Assembly (NCBI RefSeq): GCF_002939945.1
Contig: NZ_MDEB01000002.1
Coordinates: 1 to 64,000 of the forward strand
Length of the DNA stretch: 64,000 nucleotides
Direction: 5' to 3'
From: Xanthomonas arboricola pv. populi
GTDB lineage: Bacteria; Pseudomonadota; Gammaproteobacteria; Xanthomonadales; Xanthomonadaceae
Shown here piece by piece: positions 45,303 through 54,115 of this stretch. A program made the translations under genes and the position numbers. Below the pieces are notes generated by a model. It was not told where the DNA came from, ran no database searches, and worked only from the letters and a program-made list of their open reading frames with translations. The stretch's first letter is position 1, and the number at the start of each line of letters is the position of its first letter.

Positions 45303-45317
45303 GCATGGGGCGTGCCA
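45303..45317 (-). promoter_or_regulatory. Candidate sigma-54 promoter of flhF operon
   Basis: The minus strand reads TGGCAC-N5-ATGC, matching the sigma-54 pattern TGGCAC-N5-TTGC except for one base. The predicted leader before flhF is about 150 nt. Confidence 0.55.
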
Positions 45318-45632
45318 AAACGCGGTGCCGGGGTTCCGGCGCGCGAATCTGGAAGATCCCGACAGCGCGGAAGCTGTGTCTTCGGCCTGGGTGGAAGGCT
45401 TCAAGTCGCTGGATCGATTGACTTTTCCCCGGAAGGACAATGCGTTGGCGTTAGCCGTGCACGGGGATGCGCTGGCAGGCCGGGCGTCGGGCCTGGAGTA
45501 CTCGGAAAGTCTCGAAGCGACCAGGGTCGTGCAATCGATTGGATGTCCGCACCAGTGGCGGCTTTCCGACGCGGGTGTGGTGGTCGGTCCCCGGTCTGCA
45601 GCCATCGCTGGCCAGCGTGATGGCATAGGTTC

Positions 45633-45698
45633 GTAGGAGCGCACCTCGGCGCGCTGGACCGTGCCGGTAAAGCCCCTCGCGCCCGGGTGCGCTCCTAC
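45633..45698. repeat. GTAG-type REP palindrome, copy 1
   Basis: 66 bp: GTAGGAGCGCACC at the left end and its complement GGTGCGCTCCTAC at the right, with an inner GGCGCG..CGCGCC pairing and a central CCGGTAAAGCC. It is the usual REP layout of Xanthomonas and Stenotrophomonas, moved by RAYT transposases; no such gene is in the window. Confidence 0.85.
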
Positions 45699-45755
45699 AG
45701 TGGTGTCGGCCACTGTGCCTGGTCCACGGCGTGTCGTCGGATTGCCGGGCGTTTC

Positions 45756-45819
45756 GTAGGAGCGCACCCGGGCGCGATGGCCGTCCCGGTAAAGCCGTCG
45801 CGCCCGGGTGCGCTCCTAC
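45756..45819. repeat. GTAG-type REP palindrome, copy 2
   Basis: 64 bp, almost identical to copy 1 and in the same orientation, with GTAGGAGCGCACCCGGGCGCG and its complement trimmed at the ends. It lies 26 bp past the flhA stop, where it could stabilise or end the flhB-flhA mRNA. Confidence 0.85.
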
Positions 45820-45845
45820 GGGGTGCGCTTGTTGGCGGGCCGGTC

Positions 45846-47939
45846 TCAGCTGATCGTGCCGACCAGCTTCAGGCGCTTGTCTTCGGGCACTTCGCTATAG
45901 GCCAGCACCGACAGGGTCGGGACGCTGTGGCGGACCAGGCGGGCCAGTGCGGCGCGGACCTGGCCGGGCACCAGTACCACCGCCGGTTCGTTGCGGGCTT
46001 CCTGCTTGCCGACGCAGTCGGCCAGGCTCTGGTGCAGGCGCTCGGCCAGGCCGGGCTCCAGCGCCACGCCGTTGCCGTGGGTGGATTCCTGCAGCACGCG
46101 CTCCAGCTGCGGGGCCAGCGTGTAGACCGGTAGCTCGGCCGACATGCCGGCGATTTCCTGCACGATGAAGCGGCCCAGCGAGGTGCGTACCGCGGCGGTG
46201 AGGGTGGTCGGGTCCTGGCTGTGCGGGGCGTGTTCGACCAGCGCTTCGACGATCTTGCGCAGCTGGCGCACCGGGATGCGCTCGATCAGCAGGTTCTGCA
46301 GCACGCGCACCACCACCGACAGCGGCAGCGCCTTCGGCGTGAGGTCTTCCACCATCTTCGGCGCGGTCTTGGCCAGGGTCGCCAGCAGCTGCTGCACTTC
46401 CTCGTGGCCGAGCAGTTCCGGGGCGTGTTCGCGGATCAGGTGCGACAGATGCGTGGCGACCACGGTGGCCGGGTCGACCACGGTGTAGCCCATCGATTCG
46501 GCATAGGCGCGTTGGTGCGGCTGGATCCAGGTGGCATCCAGGCCGAACGCCGGGTCCTTGCCGGGGATGCCGTCGAGCTGGCCGAGTGCGCCGCCCGGGT
46601 CCAGCGCCAGTTCGCGGTCGGGATAGATTTCGGCGGTGGCCACCGGCACGCCGTGCACCAGCAGCCGATAGGCATTGGCCGACAGCTCCAGGTTGTCGCG
46701 GATATGCACCGGCGGCACCAGGAAGCCGATGTCCTGGGTAAGCTTGCGGCGCACGCCCTTGATACGCGCCATCAATTCGCCGCCCTGGTTCTTGTCCACC
46801 AGCGGAATCAGCCGGTAGCCCACTTCCAGGCCCAGCGGGTCGATCGGGCGCAGCTCGTCCCAGCTCAGCTCCGAGCTGGCCTGGGCGGCAGTGGCCGCGG
46901 CGGCGGCCTTGGGGTCGGTGGCCGGGTCGCCGGTCGGCGGGATGACCAGGCTGCGCTTGTACATCTTCCAGGCGATCACGCCCAGGATCAGGCCCAGCGT
47001 CAAAAACGCGACGTTGGGCATGCCGGGCACCAGGCCGACCAGGCCCAGGATGGCCGCAGCCACCGCGAGGGCGCGGTGCTGGCCGAACACCTGGCTGATC
47101 ATGGCGCCGCGCATGTCCTGCGCGCGCGAGGCGCGGGTCACCAGCAGGGCGACCGAGGACGACACCAGCAAGGCCGGCAGCTGCGCCACCAGACCGTCGC
47201 CGATCGACAGCAGGGTATAGGTGGAGGCGGCATCCACAAAGCTCATGCCGTGCTGGAACATGCCCACCGCCATGCCGCCGATGAGGTTGATGAACAGGAT
47301 CAGGATGGCGGCGATGGCGTCGCCGCGGATGAACTTGTTGGCGCCGTCCATCGCGCCGTAGAAGTCGGCTTCCTCGCGGACTTCCTCGCGACGGGCCTTG
47401 GCCTCCTCGCGCGTCAGCAAACCGGCGTTGAGGTCGGCGTCGATGGCCATCTGCTTGCCGGGCATGGCGTCCAGGATGAAGCGCGCGGTCACTTCCGACA
47501 CGCGTCCGGCACCCTTGGTGATGACCACGAAGTTGATGATGGTCAGGATCGCAAACACCACGATACCCACGGCGTAGTTGCCGCCGATCACGAACTGGCC
47601 GAACGCCTCGATGACCTTGCCGGCCGCAGCATGGCCGTCCTGGCCGTTGATCAGGATCACGCGGCTGGAGGCGACGTTCAGCGCCAGCCGCAGCATCGTG
47701 GTCATCAACAGCACGATCGGGAAAATGGTGAATTCCAGCGGGCGCTGCACGTACACCACCGCCAGCAGCACCATCAGCGAGATGGCGATGTTGAAGGTGA
47801 ACAGGGCATCCAGCACCGGTGCCGCCAGCGGCACCATCAGCATGGCCAGCATGGCCATCAGGGCCAGCGGCGCGCCCAGGCCGTTGCGCAGCAATTCCAT
47901 CACACGGCGGGCGTTCATCGGGGCGGGTTGGGCGCTCAT
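45846..47939 (-). CDS. flhA: FlhA, flagellar export gate protein
   Basis: A 697-residue protein: about eight TM segments in the first 330 residues, the FHIPEP-family signature region (EEADFYGAMDGANKFIRGD), then a cytoplasmic domain that docks chaperone-substrate complexes. Normal family length. It overlaps flhB by 4 bp. Confidence 0.97.
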   Translation of the reverse strand: MSAQPAPMNARRVMELLRNGLGAPLALMAMLAMLMVPLAAPVLDALFTFNIAISLMVLLAVVYVQRPLEFTIFPIVLLMTTMLRLALNVASSRVILINGQDGHAAAGKVIEAFGQFVIGGNYAVGIVVFAILTIINFVVITKGAGRVSEVTARFILDAMPGKQMAIDADLNAGLLTREEAKARREEVREEADFYGAMDGANKFIRGDAIAAILILFINLIGGMAVGMFQHGMSFVDAASTYTLLSIGDGLVAQLPALLVSSSVALLVTRASRAQDMRGAMISQVFGQHRALAVAAAILGLVGLVPGMPNVAFLTLGLILGVIAWKMYKRSLVIPPTGDPATDPKAAAAATAAQASSELSWDELRPIDPLGLEVGYRLIPLVDKNQGGELMARIKGVRRKLTQDIGFLVPPVHIRDNLELSANAYRLLVHGVPVATAEIYPDRELALDPGGALGQLDGIPGKDPAFGLDATWIQPHQRAYAESMGYTVVDPATVVATHLSHLIREHAPELLGHEEVQQLLATLAKTAPKMVEDLTPKALPLSVVVRVLQNLLIERIPVRQLRKIVEALVEHAPHSQDPTTLTAAVRTSLGRFIVQEIAGMSAELPVYTLAPQLERVLQESTHGNGVALEPGLAERLHQSLADCVGKQEARNEPAVVLVPGQVRAALARLVRHSVPTLSVLAYSEVPEDKRLKLVGTIS

Positions 47940-49066
47940 GCGCTGGCTCCCTTGCCGAACTCATCCACGTCCAGGGACGGCAATTCCGGCATCGGGCCGC
48001 CGTTCCAGCCACGCAGCTGGTAGACGTAGGACAGCACCTGGGCCACGACCGAATAGAGTCTCACGGGAATTTCCTTGCCGATTTGCGCTTCTCTATACAA
48101 GGCGCGTGCCAAAGGCGGGGCGGTGACGATCGCCACCCGATGCTGCTCGCAGGCTTCGCGGATGCGGAAGGCCATCTCGTCCACGCCCTTGGCCACCACG
48201 ATCGGGGCGCGCATCTTGCCGCCTTCGTACTTGAGCGCCACCGCGTAGTGGGTCGGATTCATCAGCACCACGTCGGCCTTGGGCACCGCTTCCATCATCT
48301 GGCGCTGCGACATCTGCATCTGCATCTGGCGGATGCGGCCCTTGACCTCCGGGCTGCCCTCGCTTTCCTTCATCTCGCGCTTGATCTCTTCGCGGGTCAT
48401 CTTCAGCTTCCGCAGCCAGTTCCACTTCTGGTACGGCGCGTCGATGGCGGCCAGCAGCACCAGCGCGCCGGCGGTGTAGAACAGCAGGCTCTTGGTGAAG
48501 TCCAGGCCGTTGCCCACCGCCTGTTCCAGCGGCTGGTTCACCAGCGAGCGCAGGCCGTGCAGGCCCTTGGAGATGCACAGGCTGGCAGCCAGGCCGACGA
48601 ACAGCAGCCGCAGCACCGACTTGACCAGCTCGGCCAGGCTGTTGCTGCCCCACATGCGCTTGATCCCGTTCATCGGATTGAGCTTGGTGAGGTCGGGCAT
48701 GATTGCCTTGCCGGAAAAGCGCAACCCGCTCATCAGCAACGGGCCGGCCAGACCGGCGGCCAGGCAGATGCCGATCAGCGGCAGCATCACCCACAGCAAC
48801 TGCAGCAGCAGGTCGCCGAAATGGCCGAACAGCGCCATCGGGTTTTCGCGCATCTTCGGGTCCGGGCTGAGCGCGGTCTTCATCCAGACACTGGCGCCAT
48901 CGCCGATGCCGCGCGCCAGGGCCATCAGCGCGAACACGCCTGCACCGAACACCGCAGCGGTGGACAACTCGCGCGATTGCGGGACGTTGCCCTGCTCGCG
49001 GGCTTCGCGCAGGCGTTTTTCGGTGGGAAGCTCTGTGCGCTCGCCGCCGTCTTCGGACTCGGACAT
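47936..49066 (-). CDS. flhB: FlhB, flagellar export switch protein
   Basis: A 376-residue protein with four TM segments (about 30-215) and a cytoplasmic domain with the autocleavage site NPTH (VLMNPTHYAVALKY), which changes export from rod/hook to filament substrates. The N-terminus is the usual charged stretch (GGERTELPTEKRLREAREQG). A sigma-54 box lies 34 bp upstream. Confidence 0.97.
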   Translation of the reverse strand: MSESEDGGERTELPTEKRLREAREQGNVPQSRELSTAAVFGAGVFALMALARGIGDGASVWMKTALSPDPKMRENPMALFGHFGDLLLQLLWVMLPLIGICLAAGLAGPLLMSGLRFSGKAIMPDLTKLNPMNGIKRMWGSNSLAELVKSVLRLLFVGLAASLCISKGLHGLRSLVNQPLEQAVGNGLDFTKSLLFYTAGALVLLAAIDAPYQKWNWLRKLKMTREEIKREMKESEGSPEVKGRIRQMQMQMSQRQMMEAVPKADVVLMNPTHYAVALKYEGGKMRAPIVVAKGVDEMAFRIREACEQHRVAIVTAPPLARALYREAQIGKEIPVRLYSVVAQVLSYVYQLRGWNGGPMPELPSLDVDEFGKGASA

Positions 49067-49099
49067 GGAGGTGCCGGTGACTGGTCAGCCCTGCGTCAT

Positions 49100-49114
49100 G
49101 CAAGTGGCGTTCCA
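49100..49114 (-). promoter_or_regulatory. Sigma-54 (RpoN) promoter of flhB-flhA
   Basis: The minus strand reads TGGAAC-N5-TTGC with correct 5-bp spacing; one mismatch to TGGCAC. The predicted start lies about 22 nt before flhB. Confidence 0.7.
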
Positions 49115-49270
49115 GTTGGTGGGGCCGGGAGTGGGGAATCGGGATCGGGGATTGGGGGAGCGGCGGCCGCGAGGTGGTTTGCCTGCAGGAAGTTGCTGGA
49201 TCGGTGCCAGGCGTCGGTGGGGGGCCGGTGCGGTTGGTTTCGCGCTGGCCTGCGCCCGGGGCGCGGCTGC

Positions 49271-52207
49271 TCAGGCCACCGACGACTCGGGCTCTTCCGG
49301 TTCGATGCGATTGCGGCCATGCCGCTTGGCGCGGTAAAGCGCTTCGTCGGCACGCGACAGCAGCGTGGCGGCGTTATCGCCGCTCCGGAACCAGGCCACG
49401 CCGACCGAACAGGTCACCCGCAGCGGCCGTGCGGTACCGACCTCGTACGGTGCCAGACTGAGCTTTTCATGGATGGCGCGCAGCCGGTGCTGGCTGTGCC
49501 GCGGCATGCCCGGCAGCAACAGCAGCAGTTCTTCGCCGCCGTAACGGCCCACCTTTTCCGCGTCGCGCAGGCAGGCGGTCAGGCGCGCACCGACCTTGGC
49601 CAGCACCGCATCGCCGACCAGATGCCCGTGTTGGTCGTTGACCAGTTTGAAGTGGTCCAGATCGATCAGCACGACCGCCAGCGGATGCCCGCCGTGCGCG
49701 CAGGCCTGCAGTTCTTCGGCCATGGCGTCGAGCACGCCGGATCGGTTGAGCAGGCCGGTCAAGGCATCGTGGCAGGCCTTCAGGGCCAGCGCTGCACGCG
49801 CGCTTTCCAGATCGCGTTTTTCGTGTTCCAGCTGATAGGTGCGCTCGGCCACCAGTTCGGCCAGCATGCGCTCGCGCGCGACCAGATGGCGGTGGCGCCA
49901 GCGCCACAGGCCGGCCAGCAATGCGCTGCCGATCAGCACATACAACGCGATCGCCGGCGGGCTGCGCCACCACAGCGGTGCCACGGCAAACGGCAGATCG
50001 GCGATCGGCGAGGCGGTGCGGCGGTAGCGGTCCAGCACCTGTACCTGCAGACGGAAATGCCCGGAGGGCAGCGGCGGTTGATCGATCGACAGATCGTCGC
50101 TCTGGATCCATTCGTTGTGCAGACCGAGCAGGCGGTAACGCACCGTCAGGCGGCTCGGGTCGTCGTACACCTCCATCGTGGACAGCTCGATATGCAGCGG
50201 CTTGTCGCTCCAGCCCAGCAATTGGCCGCGCCGCACCGGCACGCCCCCACGGCTGACGCTGTCGATGCGCACGCTGGGCTGGCGCGCATCGAACAGCCGC
50301 GCCGGATCCAGCAGATGACTCACGCCGCGCGAGGTGCCGATCCATACCGACCCATCCGGATCCTCGGCAAAGGCGGCTTCGGAGATGTCGTCCCACAGCA
50401 AGCCCTGCGACTGCGACAGATGCGCCCAACGCTCGCCGTCGTAGACCTCCACGCCATGCGCGTGGCCCACCCAGACCCGGCCGAGGCTGTCGCCGCGCAT
50501 CAGGTAGACGCCGACATCGCGCAGCGCTTCGTCGCTGATCGCCTGCAGATCCAACCCATCGCCCAGCAGCATGCCGTGCCATAGGCCAGGCCGATAGAAC
50601 GCCAGCCACACCTCGCCGCCATCGTTGATGTGGAACTTGCTGATCCACGCGTCGGACATGCCGCCATTGACGAGCACTTCGACCTTGGACCAGCGCGCGC
50701 CCTGCAGGCGGAACAAGCCGTTGGCGGTGGATACCCACAGCGTGCCGTTGGCGGTCTGCTGGATGTCGGTACAGGCGATCTTGGGCATGTCGGTCACCGC
50801 TTCCATCGTGCCGCCCTCCAGCGGGCGCTGGATCACGAACAGCCCGCCCACACTGAGCATCCACATCCGCCCCTGCCGATCGATCAGCAGGCGGCGTGCG
50901 GTGCGCGGCAGCTTGGCGATCTGGGTACTGCGGCCATCCGGCCAGGTGCGGCGCAGGAACCCGGCCGAATTGAGCGTCCACAGGCTGCCGTCTGCGCTGC
51001 GTTGCATGCCCACGATCTGGAGCCCGGAAGCCTGCAATGCCGGCACGAACCGCCCGCTCGGAGCGGCCTGGCGGCCGGCGCCCTGTTCGTTGCCGACCAG
51101 CAGCGCCCCCTGCGCGTCGCGGGCGATCGACCAGGTGGGTGCGGCCGGCATGCCTTGCGAGGCGTCCCAGTTTTCGATCCATTCGTAGCCGGCCCAGCGC
51201 ACCAGGCCTTCGCCATCGACGGTCATCCAGACATCGCCATCGCGGTCCACCAGAATCGCATCGCTGCTTCCGGGCGGCAGCCCGTTGTCGGCGCCGAAAC
51301 TGCGCCAGCGGCCGTTTTCCCAGCGCACCAGCCCGCCGTTGCGACGCACCAGCACGCGCCCTTTGCGGTCCAGCACCAACGGCGCCTGCCGACCGACGGT
51401 ACTGCCATCGAGCAAGGGCAGTGGCCGTACACTGAATTTGCTTGCGCCCGGCGCGCGATACAGCAGGTTGCCGGTGCCACGCACCCAAAGCGCGCCGTCG
51501 TGATCGCGCAACACGCTGTACCAGCTATCTTCCGGCACGCCTTGTTCCGGCCCGTAGACTTGCACCTTGCGCTGCGCATCGATGGCGCACAGCCGCTTGG
51601 CGCAGCCGGCCCACAAGGTGTCGCCTTCCACCGACAGGCTCAGTACCTTGGACAGTTCGGGCACGCGCACCCGGGTGGCGGTGTCCAGCAGCGGTTCGCT
51701 ATGCCAGCGGCCATTGCCGCGTGCGCTCAGCCGCTCCAGCGTGCCGTCATTGGCCAGCACCGTGCCCCAGGAGGGACTGGCCAGCAGCATGCCTTCCTGC
51801 AGATGCTCGGCCTCGTCGGGGGCCAGTTTACGGAAGCCGTGCTCGTCGCCGACGAACAGGGCCTGGAAGCCGGCCACCCACAGCCGCCCGTCTGCGGCTT
51901 CGGTCATCGAGGTGATCGGTTCGTTGCGCAGGCCATCGAGCACGACATGCTGAAAGCTGCGCCCGTTGTAGCGATACAGGCCGCTTTCGGTACACATCCA
52001 CAACAGCGTGGCGCGGCTCTGCAGCAGACAGGTGCCGGCGAGCCCGAGCAAGCCCTGGTCGTGGGCGTAGCGACGAATGCTCGCGCTCTGCGCGCCCGCC
52101 AGATCGGCCAGCGACAGCAAGGCCAGCAGCACCGCAAAGAACGGTGCACGCCGCCTCGACGAGCTGCATTGGCGGTACTGAAACCCCACGGGCGTTGCAC
52201 TCTCCAC
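49271..52207 (-). CDS. Periplasmic beta-propeller sensor with diguanylate cyclase domain
   Basis: A 978-residue membrane protein: signal peptide/anchor (about 20-40), a large periplasmic region (about 45-720) made of propeller repeats of the two-component-regulator-propeller type, then a Y_Y_Y immunoglobulin-like domain (about 640-730), a TM segment (about 738-758), a coiled coil and a GGDEF domain (about 790-965). The active-site motif is GGEEL, which is functional in many cyclases. The I-site position reads RDAE, not RxxD, so feedback inhibition is probably absent. It sits between flhB and fliR and would feed c-di-GMP to YcgR. The ligand is unknown. Confidence 0.93.
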   Translation of the reverse strand: MESATPVGFQYRQCSSSRRRAPFFAVLLALLSLADLAGAQSASIRRYAHDQGLLGLAGTCLLQSRATLLWMCTESGLYRYNGRSFQHVVLDGLRNEPITSMTEAADGRLWVAGFQALFVGDEHGFRKLAPDEAEHLQEGMLLASPSWGTVLANDGTLERLSARGNGRWHSEPLLDTATRVRVPELSKVLSLSVEGDTLWAGCAKRLCAIDAQRKVQVYGPEQGVPEDSWYSVLRDHDGALWVRGTGNLLYRAPGASKFSVRPLPLLDGSTVGRQAPLVLDRKGRVLVRRNGGLVRWENGRWRSFGADNGLPPGSSDAILVDRDGDVWMTVDGEGLVRWAGYEWIENWDASQGMPAAPTWSIARDAQGALLVGNEQGAGRQAAPSGRFVPALQASGLQIVGMQRSADGSLWTLNSAGFLRRTWPDGRSTQIAKLPRTARRLLIDRQGRMWMLSVGGLFVIQRPLEGGTMEAVTDMPKIACTDIQQTANGTLWVSTANGLFRLQGARWSKVEVLVNGGMSDAWISKFHINDGGEVWLAFYRPGLWHGMLLGDGLDLQAISDEALRDVGVYLMRGDSLGRVWVGHAHGVEVYDGERWAHLSQSQGLLWDDISEAAFAEDPDGSVWIGTSRGVSHLLDPARLFDARQPSVRIDSVSRGGVPVRRGQLLGWSDKPLHIELSTMEVYDDPSRLTVRYRLLGLHNEWIQSDDLSIDQPPLPSGHFRLQVQVLDRYRRTASPIADLPFAVAPLWWRSPPAIALYVLIGSALLAGLWRWRHRHLVARERMLAELVAERTYQLEHEKRDLESARAALALKACHDALTGLLNRSGVLDAMAEELQACAHGGHPLAVVLIDLDHFKLVNDQHGHLVGDAVLAKVGARLTACLRDAEKVGRYGGEELLLLLPGMPRHSQHRLRAIHEKLSLAPYEVGTARPLRVTCSVGVAWFRSGDNAATLLSRADEALYRAKRHGRNRIEPEEPESSVA

Positions 52208-52559
52208 GCATCGGCAAGTGTGGTCCGCGCTTCGCGCGCGGGTGTCTCACGCTTGCCATGGGCGGCCCCCATCCTAGGCCGCAGTAAACCAACTAGCGGC
52301 TGTTCACGCGTGTTTCTTTAATGCTTAAGCAGGCACGGCGGCACGATTGCAGCGGGCACGGCCAGTGCCAGGCGCATGTTCTTCCGATCCGCACACCGTC
52401 GGCAATACGCCACCATCGATCGGGAAGTCGCCGCAGGGCCCGCGATGCAATGGCTGCAGGCGATGGGCGGACCCGGCACTCAGCCCCGGCAGCAACGCCA
52501 GCGATTCCGCGCCGCCCTCGGCCGCGCGCAACGCCAGCACGCCATCGGCTTGCAGGCTG
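52208..52559. other. 350-bp spacer between fliR and cyclase gene
   Basis: I see no gene or clear promoter. Short open frames here are not protein-like. Confidence 0.45.
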
Positions 52560-53351
52560 TTAGGCAGTTAATTCTCTGGCGGCGTCGAAGGCGGTATCGA
52601 ACATGCGTTGCACGGGCGGAGCGAATTCGCTGGCGAAGCTGGACAGCAGAAACAGCCCCAGCAACACCGTCAACGGCAGGCCCAGCTGCATCGGATTCAA
52701 CGCCGGCGCGGCCTTGGCCAGTGCACCGAAGGCCAGGTTGACCGCCAGCATCGCCACCATCATCGGCAATGCCAGGGTGAGCCCGCCGCGCAGGATCTGC
52801 AGGAACAGGGTCGGCGCCACTTCGGCGAAGGCGGCCGCGTCGGGAATCGCGGTGCCGATCGGCAAGGCCTTGTAGCTGTCCACCAGCAATGCGATCACCG
52901 CCAGGTGTCCGTTGGCCGCAAAGAACAGCAGCCCGAAGCCGAGATAGAACCACTGCGCGATCACCCCGGAGGTCACCCCGCGCAGCGGGTCGGACATCTG
53001 CGCGAACGACAGGCCGGTGGACTGCGACACCAGCTCGCCCGCCAACGCGCCGGCCTCGAAGATCAGCTTGAGCATGAAGCCCATGCTGGCACCCACCGCC
53101 AGCTCACGGGCGACGCTGAGCACCGCCTGCGCGGTGAATCCATCCCACTCCGGCACCGGCGGCAGCAGCGGCGCCAGCACCATCGACAAGGTCCCGGCCA
53201 GCATCACCCGCACCCGTCCCGGTACCGCGCGCGTGCCGATCAACGGCATTGCGGTCAGCAGCGCGCCGGTGCGCAGCATCGTCCACATGATCGCCCCGAC
53301 CATCGCGAACGCGCGCTGGCCGTCGATCACCATCTGGGTGGCAGCATCCAT
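52560..53351 (-). CDS. fliR: FliR, flagellar export channel protein
   Basis: A 263-residue protein with six hydrophobic segments over its length (for example MLRTGALLTAMPLIGTRAVP near the start). It forms the export gate with FliP and FliQ. 13 bp after fliQ; both follow a sigma-54 promoter and are separated from fliP by 480 bp of repeat-rich DNA. Confidence 0.95.
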   Translation of the reverse strand: MDAATQMVIDGQRAFAMVGAIMWTMLRTGALLTAMPLIGTRAVPGRVRVMLAGTLSMVLAPLLPPVPEWDGFTAQAVLSVARELAVGASMGFMLKLIFEAGALAGELVSQSTGLSFAQMSDPLRGVTSGVIAQWFYLGFGLLFFAANGHLAVIALLVDSYKALPIGTAIPDAAAFAEVAPTLFLQILRGGLTLALPMMVAMLAVNLAFGALAKAAPALNPMQLGLPLTVLLGLFLLSSFASEFAPPVQRMFDTAFDAARELTA

Positions 53352-53364
53352 CCGGCCGGGTCCG

Positions 53365-53634
53365 CTAACCGATCAGATGCGGTATGCGCTGGAACAGCGC
53401 AATGGTGAACTCCACCAGATGCCCCAACAGCATGCTGCCGGTGGCGAACAAGGTGGCCGTCAACGCGACCGCCTTGGCCACGAAGGCGATGGTCGGTTCG
53501 TTCAACTGGGTGGCGGCCTGCACCACACCGATCACGACACCGACGACCAGCACCGCCAGCAACATCGGTCCGGCAATCCACAGGACGGTGACCAGGCCAC
53601 CACGCAATTCGGTCAGGGCGATTTCAGGGCTCAT
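53365..53634 (-). CDS. fliQ: FliQ, flagellar export channel protein
   Basis: An 89-residue protein with two TM hairpin segments (about 15-40 and 50-75) and the family motif QAATQLNEPTIAFV. The start MSPEIALTEL fits FliQ length. No Shine-Dalgarno precedes it, and a consensus sigma-54 promoter predicts transcription starting about 1 nt before the ATG. A much longer in-frame extension runs through a heptamer repeat array and is rejected. Confidence 0.95.
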   Translation of the reverse strand: MSPEIALTELRGGLVTVLWIAGPMLLAVLVVGVVIGVVQAATQLNEPTIAFVAKAVALTATLFATGSMLLGHLVEFTIALFQRIPHLIG

Positions 53635-53646
53635 GGGTGTGGTGAT

Positions 53647-53661
53647 GCAAGTGGGGTGCCA
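53647..53661 (-). promoter_or_regulatory. Sigma-54 (RpoN) promoter of fliQ-fliR
   Basis: The minus strand reads TGGCAC-N5-TTGC, a perfect match. With the C of TTGC at -12, the start of transcription falls at about 53635, next to the fliQ ATG at 53634. Confidence 0.8.
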
Positions 53662-53667
53662 AAGGGC

Positions 53668-53800
53668 GGGAATCGGGAATCGGGAATCGGGAGGCGGGAA
53701 TCGGGAGGCGGGAGGCGGGAATCGGGAGGCGGGAATCGGGAGGCGGGAATCGGGAGGCGGGAGGCGGGAGGCGGGAGGCGGGAGGCGGGAGGCGGGAATC
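53668..53800. repeat. Heptamer array, 19 units of GGGAATC/GGGAGGC
   Basis: Nineteen uninterrupted 7-bp units of two types (GGGAATC and GGGAGGC) in a mixed order, starting 7 bp upstream of the fliQ sigma-54 box. Likely variable in length between strains. Related units occur at 39061-39115 and, degenerate, near 49135-49160. Confidence 0.97.
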
Positions 53801-53878
53801 GGGAGTGTGAATAGGGGGAGGAGATTTGAGCTGGTGCGACGGGGTATGGGTGACGAAGGTGCGGTCTGCAGAAGCTCG

Positions 53879-53900
53879 CCCCTCTCCAGCGGGAGAGGGG
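53879..53900. repeat. Short inverted repeat CCCCTCTCC / GGAGAGGGG
   Basis: A 9-bp perfect stem with a 4-nt loop in the fliP-fliQ spacer, followed by TTGGGG. This palindrome type is frequent in Xanthomonas spacers. No U-tract. The rest of 53801-54115 shows no gene. Confidence 0.65.
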
Positions 53901-54115
53901 TTGGGGTACGAGGCGACGCCTCGCCACGCGTGTTGGGTGGTTCGGCTGGCGCATTGCTCAGCTGTGCGCTTCGGCCGCTGTTGGCTGCACTGGCTATCGC
54001 TGTTGTTGTTTGCTCTGCGGTAGCGTCGGCGTTTGCTGCTCGGCCTCGGGACCGCACACCGACGCCGGCAAACCGGGTAGACACGCCGGCAGGCGGCGCG
54101 TGTGCAACCGCGCGG

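Larger units (their letters stand above)
45143..45845. other. 700-bp spacer between flhA and flhF
   Basis: No believable gene. It holds a sigma-54-like box for flhF at 45303-45317 and two GTAG-type palindromes at 45633-45698 and 45756-45819. Frames crossing the palindromes are not protein-like. Confidence 0.6.

Noticed and set aside
45216-45767. 183-codon minus-strand frame in the flhA-flhF spacer
   Set aside because: It runs through a GTAG palindrome and the sigma-54-like box and has no protein-like pattern.
52325-52540. 71-codon minus-strand frame after fliR
   Set aside because: No ribosome-binding site and no recognisable sequence; probably non-coding.
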